DNA of 40,609 nt from Sulfuricurvum sp. Its GTDB lineage: Bacteria; Campylobacterota; Campylobacteria; Campylobacterales; Sulfurimonadaceae. Position 1 is the first letter of the stretch, and every line of letters begins with the position of its first letter. Positions 1 to 6,671 of the stretch are shown here, piece by piece. The notes beneath the pieces are model-generated. The model did no database searches, was not told the origin of the DNA, and saw nothing but the letters and a program-made list of their open reading frames with translations. The stretch spans positions 1-40,609 of the forward strand of contig JAQTTG010000011.1 of NCBI GenBank assembly GCA_028710885.1, in the 5' to 3' direction. Position numbers and translations under genes: made by a program.

Positions 1-63
1 TATTTTTTGCCGCTGTGGCAGGGGCAGGGTGCGTTGGGTGATATTTTCATAAAGCAATCATAA
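1..63 (+). CDS. C-terminal tail of an unidentified gene (cut by window edge)
   Basis: Reading frame 1 is open from the first base to a TAA at 61-63 and gives about 20 residues ending in ALGDIFIKQS. The preceding residues read LPLWQGQG, which loosely recalls the PLW-GQG region near the end of nitronate monooxygenases, but this is far too short to identify. The other two forward frames also close within about 50 bases, so the choice of frame is itself uncertain. Confidence 0.3.
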   Translation, partial: YFLPLWQGQGALGDIFIKQS

Positions 64-153
64 AATAGATTGTCTGAAATTCTGTTAATCAGGATGATAT
101 AAGGGGTTAATCAGTAATCTTGGTTGCACAATTAGAAAACGGGAGGAAATAGG

Positions 154-588
154 ATGTCCTATTATCTATGGCTGATTTTCGCAGTAGTGGCATTTGTGGT
201 TGAAATGATGCTTCCGACATTTTTCGCTCTTTTTGCCGGAATCGGGTTTTTAGCCGCTGCCGCTGTTACCTACTTTTTTACAACGTCGTTAGCTGTTCAG
301 CTTTTGACCGCATCATTATTTATGATTATCGGTGCTGTTGTCTTTAAGAAACGCCATATCGGCGATGATGAGCGTGATGCGGTAGGAACACATAATGAAT
401 TTGTCGGTATCAAAGGGGTGGTAAAAACCCCTTTAACGACCAATCATGAGGGGGAAGTTGAATTGTATGAACCGATTGTTGGAAGCCGCCATTGGGCAGC
501 AGTCTCTCTTGAGGGAGATATCGGCATCGATGCAGAGATTCGGGTTGTGAAACTAAACGGTAATACCGTTATCGTCGAAAAAGTATAA
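154..588 (+). CDS. NfeD-like membrane protein with C-terminal OB-fold domain
   Basis: This 144-residue protein begins with two to three hydrophobic segments (roughly residues 3-30 and 35-65, the latter ending at the KKRH positive stretch) followed by a soluble domain from about residue 80 (VGIKGVVKTPL ... DAEIRVVKLNGNTVIVEKV) that has the beta-strand pattern of the NfeD OB fold. Short NfeD proteins partner SPFH/stomatin proteins in the membrane, and such a gene follows after only 11 bases, so the pair is surely co-transcribed. A strong ribosome-binding site (GGGAGGAA) lies just upstream of the ATG. It lacks the N-terminal ClpP-like protease domain of long NfeD proteins, as expected for the short, SPFH-linked class. 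The molecular role of these pairs (membrane microdomain or protein quality control) is known only in outline. Confidence 0.85.
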   Translation: MSYYLWLIFAVVAFVVEMMLPTFFALFAGIGFLAAAAVTYFFTTSLAVQLLTASLFMIIGAVVFKKRHIGDDERDAVGTHNEFVGIKGVVKTPLTTNHEGEVELYEPIVGSRHWAAVSLEGDIGIDAEIRVVKLNGNTVIVEKV

Positions 589-599
589 AAGGAGTTTTT

Positions 600-1517
600 A
601 TGGATTCAAGTGTTCTTTTTCCGTTAGTTTTAGTCGTTGCGGTCGTTTATACCCTCTCACAGATGGTTCGGATCGTTCCGCAAGGGGAAGAGTGGGTGGT
701 CGAGCGGTTAGGTAAATACCATACGACACTCTTACCGGGGTTACATCTACTGATCCCGATCGTCGATATCGTAGCGTATAAAATCGTGACCAAAGAGCTG
801 ATTCAACAAACGCGCGAACAAGAGGTTATTACCAAAGATAATGCCGTCGTCATCATCAGTGCGGTGGTTTTTTACCGTGTTACCGATCCGGGGAAGGCAT
901 CGTATTCGATCAGTAATTTCGAGAATGCTGTTGCTAATATGACGATGACGACACTGCGAGCGGTGATCGGGGGGATGACGCTCAACGAATCTCTTTCTCA
1001 ACGTGATCATATCAAAGCGCAGGTTGCGGAGAAAATTCGCGATTCTCTTAGCGGATGGGGGTTGACACTCGGCAATCTGGAAGTACAAGATATCCGTCCT
1101 AGTCAAAACCTCCAAGAGGCGATGGAGCGTCAAGCGGCAGCCGATCGTGAACGGGAAGCGGCAATTTTGATCGCCGATGGACAAAGACGAGCGGCTATCG
1201 CACAAGCTGAAGGGCAAAAACAGTCGGTTATATTACAAGCCGAGGGGCGACTCGAAGCGGCTAAACTCGAAGCGCAGGCGAAAGTGGAACTCGCCGAAGG
1301 GGATCGAAAATCGATGGTCGTTGTGGCGCAAGGATTTGTAGGGGGAGAAGCATCTCCGCACTATCTCCTCGCACAGCGTTATATCGACAGTGTCAAAAAT
1401 CTGAGTGAATCGGCAAATTCCAAAGTGGTCTTTATGCCTGCTGATTGGCAACAAAGCCTCGCAGGGGCTGTTGGATCACTAGGGTATTTAGGAACGGCTT
1501 TGGGAGAGAAAAAATAG
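600..1517 (+). CDS. SPFH/band 7 (stomatin-like, QmcA-type) membrane protein
   Basis: A single N-terminal membrane anchor (about residues 5-23) is followed by the SPFH domain, recognisable by IVPQGEEWVVERLGKY, LLPGLHLLIPIVD, the QxREQEVITKDNAVV strand and the LRAVIGGMTLNESLSQRD stretch. From about residue 175 an Ala/Glu/Arg/Gln-rich coiled coil (AAADREREAAI ... AEGQKQSVILQAEGRLEAAKLEAQ) follows, typical of the stomatin/prohibitin family. At 305 residues it is the usual size of QmcA (YbbK). It forms membrane-bound oligomers, and the adjacent NfeD-like gene is its standard partner. The downstream hairpin at 1518-1537 probably ends the two-gene operon. Assignment to the family is secure; a specific physiological role is not visible in the sequence. 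Confidence 0.9.
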   Translation: MDSSVLFPLVLVVAVVYTLSQMVRIVPQGEEWVVERLGKYHTTLLPGLHLLIPIVDIVAYKIVTKELIQQTREQEVITKDNAVVIISAVVFYRVTDPGKASYSISNFENAVANMTMTTLRAVIGGMTLNESLSQRDHIKAQVAEKIRDSLSGWGLTLGNLEVQDIRPSQNLQEAMERQAAADREREAAILIADGQRRAAIAQAEGQKQSVILQAEGRLEAAKLEAQAKVELAEGDRKSMVVVAQGFVGGEASPHYLLAQRYIDSVKNLSESANSKVVFMPADWQQSLAGAVGSLGYLGTALGEKK

Positions 1518-1537
1518 GGCAATTTGCCATTTTTTTT
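1518..1537 (+). terminator. Short rho-independent terminator after the nfeD-SPFH pair
   Basis: Directly after the TAG stop there is a GGCA/TGCC stem with a 3-nt loop (GGCAA/TTGCC if drawn with a single-base loop), followed by eight T residues at 1530-1537. The stem is short, but its position and the T run fit a terminator. Confidence 0.5.
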
Positions 1538-1557
1538 AGCTCTTAGGGCTGATTGGC

Positions 1558-1563
1558 TATAAT
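1558..1563 (+). promoter_or_regulatory. -10 box (TATAAT) of rmuC, apparently leaderless
   Basis: A perfect TATAAT ends 6 bases before the ATG at 1570. Transcription starting 6-8 bases downstream would begin at or next to the start codon, and there is no ribosome-binding site, so the mRNA is probably leaderless. A -35 box is not evident. Confidence 0.6.
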
Positions 1564-1569
1564 CACTTT

Positions 1570-2880
1570 ATGATGTACCAAATATTAGCCCTTATTTCTA
1601 TCCTAGCCATCGGAACTTTGTTGTGGGCGCTAATGCGCTCACGCCATGACCTCTCACTTCTTCAGGCTCAAGCCGAACAGATACAAGCTATCGCACAGCA
1701 AGAACGCTCCACTCGGTTGGAGATACAAGCCAAATTTGATCAAAGCCAAAACGATTACCATGCGCTGGAGCGTGACTATGCGGTGCTTCATACCCGCCAT
1801 GAAGAATCGGCGCGGGGATTTGAAGAAAAAATCCGCCTTTTGGATGAAGCCAAAGCACAGATGAAAGTGCAGTTTGAACAGCTCGCGGCGCAGATCTTTG
1901 AACAGAAATCAAAAACATTTGACGAAGCCCATACCAAAGGGCTTGATCTGTTGCTCAAACCATTTCGGGAACAGATCGCACAATTTGCCTCGCAGAGCAA
2001 AGAGCAGTTTATCCATGACGCCAAAGAGCGCCAAAGTATCAAAGATGAAATCCTCCGGCTTAAAACTCTCAATGAGCGTTTGAGCCAAGATGCGATCAAC
2101 CTCACACAAGCTCTCAAAGGGGAAAACAAAACCCAAGGCAACTGGGGGGAGATAGTCCTCGAGCGGATACTCGAAGAATCGGGACTGCGTGAGGGGCATG
2201 AGTACGACATCCAAAGCACCCTGAGTGACGAAGAGGGGAAAAAGTTCCGCCCCGACGTTATCGTCCATCTGCCGCAGAACAAAGACATTATCATCGATTC
2301 CAAAGTATCTTTGGTCGCCTACGATGCGTTTATCCGTGCCGAAAATGATGAAGAACGCTCTCATGCACTAAAACAGCATCTACTTTCGATCCATAGCCAT
2401 ATCAAAGGTCTTAGCGGCAAACGGTACGAACAGCTCAGCGGTGTACGGACGCTCGATTTCGTTTTACTCTTTATGCCGATCGAGGGGGCATTTCTCCTCG
2501 CGTTGGAGCAGGATAACACCTTTTTCAAAACGGCGTATGAGCAAAATATCGTAGTGGTTTCCCCATCCACCTTGCTTGTGACTCTTCGCACCATCGAGCA
2601 TATTTGGCGAAGCGAATATCAAGAGCGTAATGCCAAAGCGATTGCCGAATCGGCTGAAGCGTTGTATGAAAAACTGGTCGCATTTGTCGAGGACATGGAG
2701 AAGATCGGTGAGCAGATCGGACGTACCCAAAAGAGTTATGAGGGGGCGATGAACAAACTCAGTACCGGAAAAGGAAATCTCATCCGTCGTGTCGAGTCGA
2801 TGCGTAAACTGGGATTGAAGCCGAAGAAGATGTTGCCATCGTCTGTAACGGATATTGAGGATGAAGAGGAAAATATCTAA
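1570..2880 (+). CDS. rmuC: DNA recombination protein RmuC
   Basis: RmuC proteins restrain recombination between inverted repeats; they have an N-terminal membrane anchor, a long coiled coil and a nuclease-like core. All three are visible here: a hydrophobic anchor at residues 3-20, an extended helical region to about residue 175, and the core with GENKTQGNWGEIVLERILEESGL, EGKKFRPDVIVHLPQNKDIIIDSKVSL and the FVLLFMPIEGAF / VVSPSTLLVTLRTI blocks. The D-I-I-I-D-S-K stretch corresponds to the family's PD-(D/E)XK-like motif. Length (436 aa) is normal. The start is fixed by the anchor; the two leading ATG codons lie just after a -10 box with no Shine-Dalgarno sequence. Its 3' end contains a 17-bp stretch that recurs at 7978-7994. 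Confidence 0.93.
   Translation: MMYQILALISILAIGTLLWALMRSRHDLSLLQAQAEQIQAIAQQERSTRLEIQAKFDQSQNDYHALERDYAVLHTRHEESARGFEEKIRLLDEAKAQMKVQFEQLAAQIFEQKSKTFDEAHTKGLDLLLKPFREQIAQFASQSKEQFIHDAKERQSIKDEILRLKTLNERLSQDAINLTQALKGENKTQGNWGEIVLERILEESGLREGHEYDIQSTLSDEEGKKFRPDVIVHLPQNKDIIIDSKVSLVAYDAFIRAENDEERSHALKQHLLSIHSHIKGLSGKRYEQLSGVRTLDFVLLFMPIEGAFLLALEQDNTFFKTAYEQNIVVVSPSTLLVTLRTIEHIWRSEYQERNAKAIAESAEALYEKLVAFVEDMEKIGEQIGRTQKSYEGAMNKLSTGKGNLIRRVESMRKLGLKPKKMLPSSVTDIEDEEENI
2812..2828 (+). repeat. 17-bp direct repeat, left copy (within rmuC 3' end)
   Basis: GGATTGAAGCCGAAGAA occurs here, encoding GLKPKK near the RmuC C-terminus, and again at 7978-7994. The two copies bracket the accessory island. They could be a recombination or attachment scar, or simply the conserved part of two homologous rmuC ends. 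Confidence 0.75.
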
Positions 2881-2883
2881 GCT

Positions 2884-2918
2884 AGGGTTATTATACTATT
2901 TTTCATTACTATAACCCT
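2884..2918 (+). terminator. Candidate hairpin between convergent rmuC and the WYL regulator
   Basis: AGGGTTAT (2884-2891) and ATAACCCT (2911-2918) form an 8-bp inverted repeat around a 19-nt AT-rich loop, followed on the plus strand by a T-rich run. It straddles the stop codon of the minus-strand regulator and could terminate rmuC. The long loop and imperfect T tract keep confidence low. Confidence 0.4.
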
Positions 2919-3825
2919 CTATTCTTTTTATTAATATCTCATTCATCCATTGCGGCTCTAAAATCCTGATATAGGGAAGATACAGTTGCACAATGGGTAA
3001 TATTTCCATCTCATGTGTTGCGTGTAAAACGACTTCGATTGAACCATCTGTGTCTCTGCCTTGGATACTTTGACCTTTATAGGGCTTTCGTTCAAAATAG
3101 GGTGCCACATTTTTATCGATCCATAATCTTACTTCAAATGATTTTTCAAGTGAAAACCAAACCGAAAAAGCTTTTTCAACCGATTCGGCAATCTCTTTCG
3201 GATAGATAAAAAGTTCATCGCTTGGAGTTATAGTGCTGAGTGATTTAAGATGGAATTTTTTGAATGTATCTTTATTATTAACATCGAATGCAAGCAAATA
3301 CCAGAACCCATCAAAAAAGGCGAGACGGAGCGGTTTGAGTTTAAAATGACCTTTTCGTTTGGAAACCGAGACATAATTAGCTTCGATAATTAATTTAGAT
3401 TTGATGGCATTTTCTAGTATTGAAAAGTTTCGTAAATGTTCATTGCTTAATACTTCAGTATTCATACTTGCAAAGAGAGGATGTTCCAGCTGACAGCTCA
3501 CTTGTTCTAGTAATTGATGTGCTTTACTGTAAAAAGCTTGTCCCGCTTGTTTTGCCAGTGAATCGAGTACACCGAGGACGATACGTTCTTCACTCGCTAA
3601 ACTATCTTCGGCATTTGTGAGATTTATTTTCCATCGTCTCCCCTCGCAGTAGACACCGCTTCCTGCTAACGCTTCGTGAAGATCACGTTGTATCGTTTTG
3701 GTGCTTACATTGATTTCTTCGGAGAGTTCTTTAATCGTAACGCCATCAGGTGTGCGCGAAAGTCGTTCATAGATGTAGCTTAAACGGTCGTATTTAGAGT
3801 TGTTTTGTTCGAGATACGCGGGCAT
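2896..3825 (-). CDS. WYL-domain transcriptional regulator (HTH-WYL)
   Basis: The N-terminus (about residues 10-70) is a DeoR/HTH_11-type winged helix: YDRLSYIYERLSRTPDGVTIKELSEEINVSTKTIQRDLHEAL in pieces, with the recognition-helix motif VSTKTIQRDL. The middle (about residues 140-205) is a WYL domain, seen as the short fragments KLKPLRLAFFDGFWYLLAFD and FKKFHLKSLSTI. A WCX-like C-terminal segment follows. Such proteins sense ligands through WYL and often repress mobile or defence loci, including BREX and CBASS-linked ones. Here it is divergent from the secreted-peptide/lipoprotein/GIY-YIG run, with the palindrome GACAT-TTT-ATGTC in the shared intergenic region, so it is a likely regulator of that island and of itself. 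It overlaps nothing and converges on rmuC. Confidence 0.88.
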   Translation of the reverse strand: MPAYLEQNNSKYDRLSYIYERLSRTPDGVTIKELSEEINVSTKTIQRDLHEALAGSGVYCEGRRWKINLTNAEDSLASEERIVLGVLDSLAKQAGQAFYSKAHQLLEQVSCQLEHPLFASMNTEVLSNEHLRNFSILENAIKSKLIIEANYVSVSKRKGHFKLKPLRLAFFDGFWYLLAFDVNNKDTFKKFHLKSLSTITPSDELFIYPKEIAESVEKAFSVWFSLEKSFEVRLWIDKNVAPYFERKPYKGQSIQGRDTDGSIEVVLHATHEMEILPIVQLYLPYIRILEPQWMNEILIKRIEGYSNEK

Positions 3826-3881
3826 AGATGTTCCAAAGATAGAAGATGAAATATTGTAGCCAAAATCACTATAGAATATTG

Positions 3882-3894
3882 GACATTTTATGTC
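3882..3894. promoter_or_regulatory. Candidate operator palindrome, WYL/island intergenic region
   Basis: GACAT-TTT-ATGTC is a perfect 5-bp inverted repeat with a 3-nt spacer. It lies 57 bases upstream of the WYL regulator start and 13 bases before the TATAAT serving the plus-strand genes, a position suited to repression. A related element, GACATTTCCTGTC, occurs at 6614-6626. Confidence 0.4.
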
Positions 3895-3906
3895 TATCTA
3901 ACTCTT

Positions 3907-3912
3907 TATAAT
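3907..3912 (+). promoter_or_regulatory. -10 box of the accessory operon
   Basis: A perfect TATAAT sits 32 bases before the ATG of the small secreted peptide at 3944. An AAAGG ribosome-binding site lies at 3932-3936. No clear -35 element is seen. Confidence 0.5.
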
Positions 3913-3943
3913 GCTTCTATCAATCTCGTTCAAAGGCAAAATT

Positions 3944-4048
3944 ATGCTAAAATGGTTACTTATTATGATTCTACCGACCTTCACTTTTGGGTTTGATTTC
4001 GAAAAGCTGATCGATAAAAACGCTACGGAGACTACAGGGATAAAATGA
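3944..4048 (+). CDS. Small secreted peptide (34 aa) with signal sequence
   Basis: An ATG preceded by AAAGG opens a 34-codon frame whose product starts MLKWLLIMILPTFTFGFDFE, a short positively charged start, a hydrophobic core and a plausible cleavage site after FTFG. The mature part would be only about 18 residues (FDFEKLIDKNATETTGIK). Its TGA overlaps the ATG of the lipoprotein gene (ATGA), suggesting translational coupling. It may be a real exported peptide or the remnant leader of a longer periplasmic protein. It is not recognised as a known family. Confidence 0.45.
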   Translation: MLKWLLIMILPTFTFGFDFEKLIDKNATETTGIK

Positions 4049-4389
4049 GAAAAAGAATTTTAGGTTATTCAGTACTTTTACTGTTGGTTTCTGGGTGTGG
4101 TGAACGAGATTATCAAGCAGAAATCGATCAAACAAATCAAATTGAAGAGAGAATTAATGCCTCTAATACACAATTGGATGAGCAGAATAAAGAAAATTGG
4201 TACGATTTAGGTGGCGAATTAGTTAATTGTGCCCAAAAATTGAATTGGCAACGTTGTAAAGATGCTGGTGTTGAGTTTAAAGAAAAGCGACAAGATATAG
4301 CAGATGAAAGACAGCAAAATGATGTAGAGTTTGCTGAGAATGCACAACATAGAGCAGAAATTCAGAGAGATCAGGCTACAAATCAATAA
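4045..4389 (+). CDS. Small putative lipoprotein
   Basis: The N-terminus MRKRILGYSVLLLLVSGCG is a textbook lipoprotein signal with the lipobox LVSGC and acylated Cys at residue 18. The rest is hydrophilic and rich in Glu, Gln, Asn and Asp, with helical, coiled-coil character (RQDIADERQQNDVEFAENAQ). Two further Cys residues (NCAQKLNWQRCKDAG) could form a disulfide in the periplasm. It is followed 17 bases later by the GIY-YIG gene. No known family is recognised; small acidic lipoproteins of this shape include entry-exclusion and immunity proteins, but nothing in the sequence settles the role. Confidence 0.7.
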   Translation: MRKRILGYSVLLLLVSGCGERDYQAEIDQTNQIEERINASNTQLDEQNKENWYDLGGELVNCAQKLNWQRCKDAGVEFKEKRQDIADERQQNDVEFAENAQHRAEIQRDQATNQ

Positions 4390-4406
4390 AATTGAGGTCT
4401 ATCTGA

Positions 4407-4904
4407 ATGTATTTAAAAATTGAATATCCTGAAATTATTTATGATTATCAAAACATAGATAATTTTTTAAAAGATACGGTGCCTAGATTACTTGATCAAA
4501 AGTCACCAAATTCTTTTAAAGTATTTGATCTAAATTCAACAATAAATATTAATGGAAGTAATAAATTAAAACCACTCCACGAATTTAAAAATTGTTGCGG
4601 TGTTTACATGTTCTTATCTGAAGACAATGAACCTGTCTACGTTGGCTTTGGAGGTGAAAGAAATCAAGATTTATTCGAGAGGATTGCTTACAAGCAATTC
4701 AGAGGAGATACCCTTGTAAAAAATATCAAAGAAATAGAGACATCATTTAATAAAGATATGTCGGTTAAACAGATACTCATAACCTATACGCCTAAACTTT
4801 TGGTAATCCCCGTTGGAAAATTAAATGAAAAGCTTAGTATCAAAAAAGCTAAAATCCTTGAAACAGTCCTAATAGCTTTGCTAAATTGTAAATACAATAA
4901 ATAA
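4407..4904 (+). CDS. GIY-YIG nuclease-like protein
   Basis: A 165-residue protein whose second half carries the GIY-YIG signature: CGVYMFL (G65, Y67), then PVYVGFGG (Y78, G80), an Arg at position 92 (LFERIAYKQF) placed like the catalytic Arg, and a C-terminal LETVLIALLNCKYNK in which E152 matches the metal-binding Glu and N160 the conserved Asn. All positions needed for DNA cleavage therefore appear intact. The first 60 residues are a unique extension without a recognisable domain. Stand-alone GIY-YIG proteins occur as homing or restriction nucleases and in defence or toxin loci. The gene is AT-rich like its neighbours and sits within the run of accessory genes, with 10 bases to the next one. 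Confidence 0.65.
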   Translation: MYLKIEYPEIIYDYQNIDNFLKDTVPRLLDQKSPNSFKVFDLNSTININGSNKLKPLHEFKNCCGVYMFLSEDNEPVYVGFGGERNQDLFERIAYKQFRGDTLVKNIKEIETSFNKDMSVKQILITYTPKLLVIPVGKLNEKLSIKKAKILETVLIALLNCKYNK

Positions 4905-4914
4905 AAGGAAACAA

Positions 4915-5436
4915 ATGCGCAACAAAAGTGAACTAAAAAAAGAGTTGAAAATTAATTTATCAAAAGCCTATATTTCTTCTGATAATTTAAAAGAAGTTAA
5001 AAAAGCAGAAAGAGAAAAGTTTATTGAAATCAAGCTGTTGGAAGTGAATTTGGCAGCATTACAGTGGTCTATCCAAAATGATATTCTCAAAGAAGATGAG
5101 TTAAGTAATGAGTCTTTTATTGCGGAAAACCCATTACTAAAAGACCAAATTATAAATGGTGGATTAGCTATATCAGGTTTAGGTGGTGCTGGTATTGTGT
5201 TTTCTAGTGTAACCGCCCCTGTATTTTTAGGATTTGGTGGAGGAATAGCTGCTATTACAGCAGCAAGTGCGGCTTTAATAGCAGCACCCGTGGTTACTGC
5301 AGGTCTTGTTGGGCTTGGTATATATAAATACAAAGATAATGAAGCAATTAACAAACTTTTAAAATATTTTGATCAAGAGAAAGATGTCATATATGATTTT
5401 TATTGCAGTAAGATTGATACAGTAAAAATTGAGTAG
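4915..5436 (+). CDS. Unrecognised protein with Gly/Ala-rich membrane hairpin
   Basis: A ribosome-binding site (AAAGGAAAC) precedes the ATG. Residues 1-75 are charged and helical (KSELKKELKINLSKAY, EVKKAEREKFIEIKLLEVN). Residues about 82-145 are strongly hydrophobic and rich in Gly and Ala (GGLAISGLGGAGIVF, LGFGGGIAAITAASAALIA, APVVTAGLVGLGIY), suggesting two closely packed membrane helices of the glycine-zipper kind. The tail is short and soluble. Such hairpins are seen in pore-forming bacteriocins and toxins and in membrane-remodelling proteins, but similarity to a named family is not evident. It ends 7 bases before the next gene, implying coupled expression. Confidence 0.6.
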   Translation: MRNKSELKKELKINLSKAYISSDNLKEVKKAEREKFIEIKLLEVNLAALQWSIQNDILKEDELSNESFIAENPLLKDQIINGGLAISGLGGAGIVFSSVTAPVFLGFGGGIAAITAASAALIAAPVVTAGLVGLGIYKYKDNEAINKLLKYFDQEKDVIYDFYCSKIDTVKIE

Positions 5437-5443
5437 TGTATAG

Positions 5444-6610
5444 ATGGAAAATATAGAATTAGATCATATGGCATCGTTATCTGGAAGTGGATTATACTCA
5501 TATGTAGGCAATTCTCATCACAGTAAACCTTTTCATAATTTTGTGGAAAAAAATATCAAAGACACTATTGGAGATTTTAAAAATCCTTATATGGACAGAG
5601 CGGATCTTGCAAAATTGGATGGATGGTACAACCATAGATGGAAACATCCTGGTCATGATCCTATAGATATAACTAAATCTATTATTACGGATCCAATGGG
5701 AAGAGGTCAATTAGACGCGGGTCATTTTGTAACAGATTTTTTTACAAAAGCTGGTATGCCTTTACCTGGAATGAGTAAAGAGTACTTAGGTGGAAGTATT
5801 GTTAACACATTAGAAAGTATAGGAGTTGAAAAACCAATTAAATGGTTAAATATGAACGGATTTGATCATTTTTTTGGATGGTCGAGTTTAATTGAATCAG
5901 TAGATGATACATCTACAGCTTTATCAGCAGAAGCGGTTGATTTTACTTGGGAGACTGCATTTGATACATTCGGTGAAGGAACATTAGAAATTTATTTTGG
6001 ATTACAAACAGCAAATATTGTAATGCTAACTTCAGGGATTAATCAATATGCTACTGGTTCGATATTATTGTATAAAGATAGTATGAGAGATAATTCAGCT
6101 ATCTATGAAAACCTACTGAACAATTTACCAAATCATGTCCAATTAACTACAGCTCTAGGCTTTTATCTTGCATTATCGAGTGTAAAAAATTACATATTTT
6201 ATACAAATGGTAAGATTACAAAGGATCAATTGAATAAAACAATTCTTTCTGAGGCACTTATATCTTTGTCTAGTTTTGCAATAACGAAAAGTTTAATCAC
6301 TACAATGGCTGTTGGTAGTGTTACTGGAGGTATGCTATTACCATTATTAATTGGTGGAAGTGCAAGTTTATTATTAAAACAGCTCTTTGAAACATCATTT
6401 CCAAATCAAAAAATTTTAATTTCAGAAAATGATTTATGGGTTAAAAGTCCAATCCAATATAATTCGCCATGGACAAGTAATATCTATAATAATGGAAATG
6501 AATTATGGCAAAAAAGATCGTCTGAGTATGATTCATTATGGTCTAAAAATGTGTTTGATAACGGAAATGAATTATGGCAAAAAGAAATGACTAAGGACTG
6601 GAAAAAATAA
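5444..6610 (+). CDS. Unrecognised 388-aa protein with His-rich N-terminus, membrane segments and C-terminal repeats
   Basis: Three parts can be seen. Residues 1-150 are soluble and unusually rich in His, Gly, Asp and aromatic residues (GNSHHSKPFHNF, GWYNHRWKHPGHDPID, GRGQLDAGHFVTDFF, FDHFFGW); clustered His/Asp might bind metal, but I know no family with this order. Residues about 180-320 contain several hydrophobic stretches (LEIYFGLQTANIVML, LTTALGFYLALSS, SLITTMAVGSVTGGMLLPLLIGG) that could cross or insert in the membrane. Residues about 342-387 hold two 23-residue repeats sharing NGNELWQK. There is no signal peptide. The ATG lies 7 bases after the previous stop. Codon use is AT-rich throughout. 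It may be the effector of the local gene set; that is inference only. Confidence 0.6.
   Translation: MENIELDHMASLSGSGLYSYVGNSHHSKPFHNFVEKNIKDTIGDFKNPYMDRADLAKLDGWYNHRWKHPGHDPIDITKSIITDPMGRGQLDAGHFVTDFFTKAGMPLPGMSKEYLGGSIVNTLESIGVEKPIKWLNMNGFDHFFGWSSLIESVDDTSTALSAEAVDFTWETAFDTFGEGTLEIYFGLQTANIVMLTSGINQYATGSILLYKDSMRDNSAIYENLLNNLPNHVQLTTALGFYLALSSVKNYIFYTNGKITKDQLNKTILSEALISLSSFAITKSLITTMAVGSVTGGMLLPLLIGGSASLLLKQLFETSFPNQKILISENDLWVKSPIQYNSPWTSNIYNNGNELWQKRSSEYDSLWSKNVFDNGNELWQKEMTKDWKK
6467..6604 (+). repeat. Two 69-bp (23-codon) tandem repeats inside the 388-aa gene
   Basis: Units at 6467-6535 and 6536-6604 share a near-identical core, GGAAATGAATTATGGCAAAA, encoding GNELWQK, with flanking PW-TSNIYN / LW-SKNVFD variations. 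A weaker upstream match (ENDLWVK) suggests an older third unit. Confidence 0.7.
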
Positions 6611-6613
6611 TAA

Positions 6614-6626
6614 GACATTTCCTGTC
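6614..6626. promoter_or_regulatory. Second copy of the GACAT-type inverted repeat
   Basis: GACA-TTTCC-TGTC lies between the 388-aa gene and the next gene and resembles the palindrome at 3882-3894 (GACATTTTATGTC). It may be a second operator site for the WYL regulator or a chance AT-rich palindrome. Confidence 0.3.
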
Positions 6627-6671
6627 CACTTAATCCACTACACTTCCAGTAGCACCTTATAAGGAGGGTTC

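Noticed and set aside
747-1217. Long minus-strand open frame opposite the SPFH gene
   Set aside because: It is the mirror of a high-confidence SPFH gene, has no recognisable motif or ribosome-binding site, and codon use belongs to the plus strand.
1788-2364. Overlapping minus-strand open frames inside rmuC
   Set aside because: Shadow frames of a conserved gene; low-complexity Ser/Arg-rich products with no family features.
5498-5710. Minus-strand 70-aa frame opposite the 388-aa gene as an antitoxin
   Set aside because: No ribosome-binding site or promoter and composition typical of a shadow frame.
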